NCBI RefSeq assembly: GCF_010122465.1
Contig: NZ_WLZY01000005.1
Location: 1 to 64,000, forward strand
Source of the DNA: Phytoactinopolyspora mesophila
GTDB taxonomy: Bacteria; Actinomycetota; Actinomycetes; Jiangellales; Jiangellaceae
DNA length: 64,000 nucleotides
Direction: 5' to 3'
The notes under the pieces are model-generated. The model worked only from the letters and a program-made list of their open reading frames with translations. It had not been told where the DNA came from and did not search any database. The position numbers were made by a program, and so were the translations under genes. Shown in pieces: positions 59,172-64,000 of the stretch (positions are counted from its first letter, which is position 1; every line of letters starts with the position of its first letter).

Positions 59172-59867
59172 ATGAGTACTGACGCGGCCTCGCGGGTGCT
59201 TGTGGTGGACGACGATCCGGCGCTGGCAGACGTAGTCGGCCGGTACCTGATCCGGGACGGCTTCGAGGTGGACTACGCCACCGATGGTGTGGCAGGGCTG
59301 AAACAGGCTCTTGCCACGCTGCCGGACATCGTCGTGCTCGACCTGATGCTTCCGGGCATGGACGGCCTCGAGGTATGTCGGCGGCTGCGTCAGGTAGCGC
59401 CGATACCGGTGGTGATGCTGACCGCGCTCGGTGAAGAGAGCGATCGGATCACCGGGCTGGACATCGGTGCGGACGATTACGTCACCAAGCCGTTCTCGCC
59501 ACGTGAACTCGCCGCGCGGGTGCGAGCGGTACTGCGCCGTTCGACAGGCGGCGTGGCGCACAGTTCGGTCGAGACACTGTCCGGAGGCGGCATCGAGATC
59601 GACGTCGTCGGTCACGAAGCCGTGCTCGGGGGCGAACAGATCGCGTTGACCGCCAAGGAATTCGACCTCCTGGTTCATTTTCTTGCCAATCCAGGACGGG
59701 CATTCCGGCGTGAGGAACTGCTCGAGACCGTGTGGGGGTGGCGTTTCGGAGACACGTCCACCGTGACCGTCCACGTGCGGCGGCTGCGCGAGAAGATCGA
59801 ACGCGATCCATCCGCGCCACGGCACCTCCAGACGGTCCGCGGAGTCGGGTATCGGTTCCAGCCATGA
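59172..59867 (+). CDS. OmpR/PhoB-type response regulator
   Basis: A 231-residue regulator: receiver domain with VLVVDDDPALADV, phospho-acceptor Asp57 (IVVLDLMLPGMDG) and Lys106 (DDYVTKPFSP), then a winged-helix DNA-binding domain (TAKEFDLLVHFLANPGRAFR then TVTVHVRRLREKIERDPSAP). ATG at 59172. ATGA overlap with the sensor kinase gene. The nearby phosphate/polyphosphate genes make PhoB-like control possible, but the target is unproven. Confidence 0.93.
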   Translation: MSTDAASRVLVVDDDPALADVVGRYLIRDGFEVDYATDGVAGLKQALATLPDIVVLDLMLPGMDGLEVCRRLRQVAPIPVVMLTALGEESDRITGLDIGADDYVTKPFSPRELAARVRAVLRRSTGGVAHSSVETLSGGGIEIDVVGHEAVLGGEQIALTAKEFDLLVHFLANPGRAFRREELLETVWGWRFGDTSTVTVHVRRLREKIERDPSAPRHLQTVRGVGYRFQP

Positions 59868-61114
59868 TCAGGCGGTGGCTTCTCACAGGGACCATCCTGG
59901 TGGTGGCTCTGATCGTGGCCGGAGTCATCGCCGTGATCTGCGGTGTGCCGGTCGACGAGGCGGTGATCCTGCTAGGGATCACCTTGGTCGCCTCCGCCGG
60001 GGCAGGAGTGATCGGCGCGACGGTGCTGCGCCGCTCCAGAGGGCATCCGGTGCGGGCGCAGGCGCTGATCGTGGCCCTCTCGTCAGTGCTGGTCACCGTG
60101 GCCGGCGTCGTGGCGGCCGCGTTCGCCATGTTCATCTCCACCCATGACCTCGTCGCGTTGACCATCGTCCTGGTCGTCGCGGCGGCCGTGGCCGTGGGCG
60201 CGGCATTTCAGATGGGCGACGACATCGGCGTCGGCACCCGGCAAGTGGGGGCGTACGCCCGGACCATGGTCGGTGGTGACGGCGTCATCACGGGCGTGCC
60301 GGAGGTCACCGGGCCGGGGGAGCTGGGATCGCTCGCGACCGAGCTGGCAGAGGTGTACCGGCAACTCGACGAGTCGCGGAAGCGGGAGCGCGCGCTGGAA
60401 GGTTCACACCGAGAGCTGATCGCCTGGGTGTCACATGACCTGCGCGCGCCGCTGGCGACCATCCGGGCCATGGCCGAAGCACTCGACGACGATGTCGCCG
60501 ACGACGCCACGACCATCTCGAGATATCACCGGCAGATCCGGTCCGATGCCGAGCGTCTCACCGGCCTGGTGGAGGATCTGTTCGAGTTGTCCAGGATCAA
60601 CAGCGGGGCACTGCGGCTGGCCAAGGAGAGGGTCTGGCTGGGAGACGTGGTCGCGGACGCCATGGCCAACGCCTACGCCGCGGCCGAGGTGAAGGGTGTG
60701 CAGATCACCGAACGGATCGGCCGGCTTCCAGCCGTCGAGGTATCGGCCCGCGAGTTCTGCCGGGCGCTGGACAATCTGCTCGACAACGCGATCCGGCACA
60801 CGCCTGCCGGTGGGACGGTCGCGGTCGAGACCGAGATTCACGAGGGAGCGGTGTCGCTGAGCGTCGTCGACGAGTGCGGTGGCATCCCAGAGGCGGACTT
60901 GCCGAGGGTGTTCGACATCGCCTTCCGTGGTGACGACTCCCGGATACGCGACGAGCGTGGCGGCGGACTCGGCCTGGCGATTGCCCAAGGTCTCATCGAG
61001 GCGCACTCGGGGTCGGTTTCGGTTACCAATCACCACCACGGCTGTCGCTTCACGGTCCACTTAAGGGATGATGTGAGCAAGATGACTGACTTCGAGCGCG
61101 GTCCGTTGCGCTAG
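59864..61114 (+). CDS. Sensor histidine kinase
   Basis: A 416-residue kinase with four hydrophobic stretches in the first 120 residues (two helical pairs), a HAMP-like region, the H-box AWVSHDLRAPLATIRAMAEA (His191), and ATPase boxes LDNLLDNAIRHTPAGG, RGGGLGLAIAQGLIEAHSG. Almost no periplasmic loop, so it probably senses within the membrane or cytoplasm. Co-translated with the response regulator. Confidence 0.93.
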   Translation: MIRRWLLTGTILVVALIVAGVIAVICGVPVDEAVILLGITLVASAGAGVIGATVLRRSRGHPVRAQALIVALSSVLVTVAGVVAAAFAMFISTHDLVALTIVLVVAAAVAVGAAFQMGDDIGVGTRQVGAYARTMVGGDGVITGVPEVTGPGELGSLATELAEVYRQLDESRKRERALEGSHRELIAWVSHDLRAPLATIRAMAEALDDDVADDATTISRYHRQIRSDAERLTGLVEDLFELSRINSGALRLAKERVWLGDVVADAMANAYAAAEVKGVQITERIGRLPAVEVSAREFCRALDNLLDNAIRHTPAGGTVAVETEIHEGAVSLSVVDECGGIPEADLPRVFDIAFRGDDSRIRDERGGGLGLAIAQGLIEAHSGSVSVTNHHHGCRFTVHLRDDVSKMTDFERGPLR

Positions 61115-61198
61115 GGTTCATCTCGACGCTTTAGCGTGTCTACCGTCCGGCCATGCGAGGCACCGCCTCCAGACCCATCCCTCGTCAGGAAGTTACTC

Positions 61199-61822
61199 GT
61201 GCGCCTACGGATGCGACTTTCACCAGGTGACCCCATCTTCTACGATCTGTTCACGGCTTCGGCGCAGAACCTCCGGGCCGGGGTTCGGGTGTTGTCCGAG
61301 GCGCTCGCCCCGGATGCCGACCGAGCCGCCCTGGTGGCGACGCTCAAGGACATCGAACACACCGGTGACGAGCACACCCACGACATCATGAAGCGGGTCA
61401 ACTCCGGGACCAAACCACCATTTCACCGGGACGACATCTACCGGCTCGCAGGCGGGCTCGACGACATCCTCGACGACGTCGAGGCCGCACTCGACTTCAT
61501 GGTGTTGTACCGGGTCAAGGACCTGCCGACCGGCGTCGCCGCGATGGTGGATGTGCTGGACCGCGCCGCTGAGCTCACGGCCGAGGCCATGCCGCGGCTA
61601 CGGACCGCCGCCCAGCTCACGAAGTACTGGATCGAGATCAACCGCTTGGAGAACGAGGCCGACCAGACCTATCGCCGGTTACTGGCCCGTATCTTCTCCG
61701 GAGAGTACGACGCTTTGACGGTGCACAAACTCAAAGACGTGATCGAGATCCTGGAATCGGCCGTGGACGGGTTCGAGACGGTGGCCAACATCGTCGAACA
61801 GATCGCCCTGAAAGAGTCGTGA
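61199..61822 (+). CDS. DUF47 PhoU-like phosphate regulator
   Basis: A 207-residue helical-bundle protein of the DUF47/PhoU family. FYDLFTASAQNLRAGVRVLS near residue 15, DIEHTGDEHTHDIMKRVNSG near 55, INRLENEADQTYRRLLARIF near 147 and LKDVIEILESAVDGFETVAN near 175 fit the tandem metal-binding E-x-x-x-D motifs. GTG at 61199 follows AGGAAG. Such proteins usually pair with PiT phosphate transporters, none of which is present here. It follows the two-component pair by 85 bp. Confidence 0.88.
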   Translation: MRLRMRLSPGDPIFYDLFTASAQNLRAGVRVLSEALAPDADRAALVATLKDIEHTGDEHTHDIMKRVNSGTKPPFHRDDIYRLAGGLDDILDDVEAALDFMVLYRVKDLPTGVAAMVDVLDRAAELTAEAMPRLRTAAQLTKYWIEINRLENEADQTYRRLLARIFSGEYDALTVHKLKDVIEILESAVDGFETVANIVEQIALKES

Positions 61823-61842
61823 CCGGCTCAAGCACAGGCCAT

Positions 61843-63396
61843 TTAGAGCGCGGTGAACCAGCCACGCCATCGTGGGTGGCTGGCTTGCAGCCAGATCGAA
61901 GCGAACCGCTGCCGGGCCTCCCGTGCGTAACCACGCTCGATAGTGGCGAGCGCGCCGAGCCCGAAGGCCGTCTCGGTGTCGTGCGACTGTTGAGCGAGGC
62001 GCTCTAGCAGCTCGCCCGCTTGGGCGGCGTCCTGGTGTTCGCCGAGCAGTTCGGTCAAACGCTCCATTTGCCTGGCGAACGCCCTGGCATCGTCGCCCAG
62101 TGCGAGGGCGACGCATTCAGCAGCATAGCGAGTGCGCTTGGCCAAGAGCCGTACGTCATGCCACTGCTGCGGGTCCGACTCACCGTTGAGATCACTGGCG
62201 GCGGACCACAGCCGCTCCCACGCCCCGCGCACCAACTGTGGGAGAACGTCGCGGGCAAGCCCCGGGTCTTGGCCGGTCAGTGGCGGACGGCCCCCGGTAC
62301 GGGCGAACTCCTCATGAAGCGCCACGTAGCGGCCGGCGCCGAGCAACTCCGATGCGGCGGCCCGGGCGCGTTGGACCGAGGTCTCCAGCTCGGCGTCCAG
62401 ATATTGACGGGCCCGCTCAGCGGGTACTTCAGCCGGGAGTTCTGTGACGTGGGCGCGCAGCCGTGCCCGCAGTACCTCGTACTCTCGTAGCTCACCCAGG
62501 CCTCGGGCGAACCATGCGAGCTCGCCGCGCATGTGGCCGGCCCACCCTGGGTCCAGCAGCGGCCGGAAGGTACGGATGGCCGACCTCAGCCGGCGTGCCG
62601 CAACCCGCATCTTGTGTACGGCGTCTTCCGATTGCTCCGGATGGCGGCGAAAGGCGATGTCGGCGTCGCGCAGGGCCCGCGCCTGCTTGACGACGTAGGC
62701 GGTTGCGGCGCTGCCCGCGGGGCTGTCCGGCTGTGGAGGCTCGGCCGGTGGTATCTCAGCTGCCGAGGCAGCGGCAGGGCCGAGCGCGCGCACGACCTTC
62801 GCCACGAACTCGCCGCTGACCGCGCCTGCTGAGGCCAAGGCTTCGGCGACGTGATCGAGGACCTTACCGGCCTGGCGCTGCTCGAGTTCCAGCTCCCGGA
62901 ATCGTGCGGTGACAGTGCCATCCGGCGAGATCACATGGACGGTGTCGTCGACGAGTTCGGCGACAGGCCTGCCCTTGCCGTTCCGAATCTCCAATTTCGA
63001 GCGGTCCGTCCGAAGGACCGAGACGAGCTGCACGGGCGCCGTCCGGACGATGACCCGGATGATGTCGAGCAGCGCCACCGGCGGAGCGGCGGCGGATGCT
63101 TCTAGTGGCAACCGGATCTCATCGCGCACCTCGGAGGAGGTGCGATCAGCCGGGATCTTCAGGTGCCACCCTTGATCGTCGCCCGTACGGCGCCGCAGCG
63201 TGATGCCTTCCCGGGCGAGCCGGAGGTCCGGCGTGTCGAAGTAGGACGACACGAGCTCGACCGTGCCGAGGTCGTCAACGGCGTCCACGCCTTCGACACC
63301 ATGCAGATCCGGGACGTTGAACAGCCCATGAACGCGGAACTTGTGCTCGACCTCACGCTCGGTGTGAGGGTGAGACATCTGTCCCGGTTCTGTCAC
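61843..63396 (-). CDS. CYTH and CHAD domain protein
   Basis: A 517-residue protein. The CYTH tunnel domain (EREVEHKF: ExExK at about residues 15-19; GITLRRRTGDDQGWHLKIPA) binds triphosphates. The CHAD domain (about 220-510; DAVHKMRVAARRLRSAIRTF and RLLAKRTRYAAECVALALGD) is a helical, basic domain that binds polyphosphate. GTGA overlap with ppk stop shows co-translation with polyphosphate kinase. It may degrade or sense polyphosphate; DUF47 lies just beyond, convergent. Confidence 0.93.
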   Translation of the reverse strand: MTEPGQMSHPHTEREVEHKFRVHGLFNVPDLHGVEGVDAVDDLGTVELVSSYFDTPDLRLAREGITLRRRTGDDQGWHLKIPADRTSSEVRDEIRLPLEASAAAPPVALLDIIRVIVRTAPVQLVSVLRTDRSKLEIRNGKGRPVAELVDDTVHVISPDGTVTARFRELELEQRQAGKVLDHVAEALASAGAVSGEFVAKVVRALGPAAASAAEIPPAEPPQPDSPAGSAATAYVVKQARALRDADIAFRRHPEQSEDAVHKMRVAARRLRSAIRTFRPLLDPGWAGHMRGELAWFARGLGELREYEVLRARLRAHVTELPAEVPAERARQYLDAELETSVQRARAAASELLGAGRYVALHEEFARTGGRPPLTGQDPGLARDVLPQLVRGAWERLWSAASDLNGESDPQQWHDVRLLAKRTRYAAECVALALGDDARAFARQMERLTELLGEHQDAAQAGELLERLAQQSHDTETAFGLGALATIERGYAREARQRFASIWLQASHPRWRGWFTAL

Positions 63397-64000
63397 GTGG
63401 CAGTCCTCCGGCGTCGCTTGCGATCGATCAGTTCTTGCTGCAGATCGGCGAGCGGTTCGCCGTCGGGCCCGGTGTGAACGCGTTTCCAGACGCCGTCCGG
63501 CTGCAGATGCCAGGCGGAGGTACCAGGTTCGAAGGCGAGATCGAACATGGCGTTCAGGTCCTCTAGATGTTGGGTGCTGTTGAGCTTGACGAGGACCTCG
63601 ACGCGGCGGTCGAGATTGCGGTGCATCAGGTCGGCCGAACCGATCCAGTACTCAGGCTGACCGCCGTTCTCGAACGCCATGATGCGCGAGTGCTCGAGAA
63701 AGCGACCGAGGATGCTGACCGCGCGGATGTTGTCCGAGAGGCCGGGAACCCCCGCACGCAGGCTGCAGATGCCACGGATCCAGATGTCGACGGGGACACC
63801 GGCCTGGGATGCGGCGTACAAGGCATCGATCGTCTCTTCGTCCACCAACGAATTCAGCTTGAACCGGATCCGTGCCGGCCGGCCGGCTTCATGATGCTCG
63901 ATCTCCCGGTGGATCCGGTTCAGGATGCCTGGACGCAGCGAATGCGGTGCCACCAGCAGACGGCGGTACTCCGACTCGATCGAGTAACCCGACAAGGTGT
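63393..64000 (-). CDS. ppk1: Polyphosphate kinase Ppk1, C-terminal part
   Basis: The 3' end of a polyphosphate kinase, cut by the window edge. The C-terminal domain has VDIWIRGICSLRAGVPGLSD, the phosphohistidine-region FLEHSRIMAFENGG, and SADLMHRNLDRRVEVLVKL. At least 200 residues are seen; the whole should be about 700. It makes polyphosphate from ATP. Its stop overlaps the CYTH-CHAD start, so the two are one unit. Confidence 0.92.
   Translation of the reverse strand, partial: TLSGYSIESEYRRLLVAPHSLRPGILNRIHREIEHHEAGRPARIRFKLNSLVDEETIDALYAASQAGVPVDIWIRGICSLRAGVPGLSDNIRAVSILGRFLEHSRIMAFENGGQPEYWIGSADLMHRNLDRRVEVLVKLNSTQHLEDLNAMFDLAFEPGTSAWHLQPDGVWKRVHTGPDGEPLADLQQELIDRKRRRRTAT

Noticed and set aside
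1-64000. tRNA, rRNA, riboswitch
   Set aside because: No cloverleaf with TTCRA loop, rRNA segment or riboswitch core was recognised by eye; a covariance-model scan would settle this.

Overview
The window reads as chromosomal DNA of a high-GC Gram-positive actinomycete. The evidence is GC-rich third codon positions, many GTG starts, actinobacterial families (F420-type LLM oxidoreductase, ANTAR regulator, DUF3140, DUF4383, DasR-like GntR regulator) and short intergenic gaps. A soil or plant-associated genus is plausible, but no rRNA or other marker is present to name one. I count about 65 protein genes, a partial gene at the right edge, three decayed or mobile pieces, and no tRNA, rRNA or CRISPR array.

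Layout. 0.1-3.9 kb: LLM oxidoreductase, quinone oxidoreductase, then a DUF4097 protein divergent from a two-HTH regulator with repeated operator-like boxes. 3.9-9.2 kb: an amino-sugar or acidic-sugar locus with a SIS sugar isomerase and GntR regulator facing an Ula-type PTS (IIC-IIB-IIA) and a large unrecognised secreted protein; a dre-like (DasR) site lies between. 9.4-17.6 kb: gamma-glutamyltransferase, a relic of a peptide-ABC ATPase in a repeat-bearing gap, a double GNAT, a PIG-L deacetylase, an oxidoreductase, and a murR/namZ pair for MurNAc use. 17.8-27.2 kb: BCCT transporter, lipoprotein, large subtilase, TrmH methyltransferase, and a PucR regulator divergent from alanine dehydrogenase. 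27.2-32.8 kb: a repeat-rich intergenic block and a six-gene ABC export cluster. 32.9-40.8 kb: coiled-coil protein, small membrane proteins, an amine-dehydrogenase-like enzyme followed by two overlapping XRE-cupin regulators, GAF-ANTAR, TetR, MerR, an imine reductase and an NTF2-like protein. 40.8-50.8 kb: an IS481 relic, aminotransferase/LysR, a group 2 sigma factor, YjbQ, a DUF368 (PopT) lipid-carrier transporter, a zinc-free S18 paralogue with a probable Zur box, and an intact IS1380 element with target duplication. 50.9-64 kb: DrrAB-like exporter with PadR, GDPD, ECF sigma/anti-sigma, cold-shock protein with an attenuator-like leader, Ung, MFS, a two-component system, and a phosphate/polyphosphate group (DUF47, CYTH-CHAD, Ppk1).

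How it fits together. Most metabolic genes have their regulator next door and divergent (PTS/GntR, ald/PucR, aminotransferase/LysR, DUF4097/HTH, imine reductase/MerR), and several divergent gaps hold palindromes suited to those regulators. Long perfect inverted repeats end many transcription units. The strongest leads for something new are the secreted protein tied to the PTS, the csp leader, the intergenic inverted repeats, and the DUF4097 regulator with its box array.
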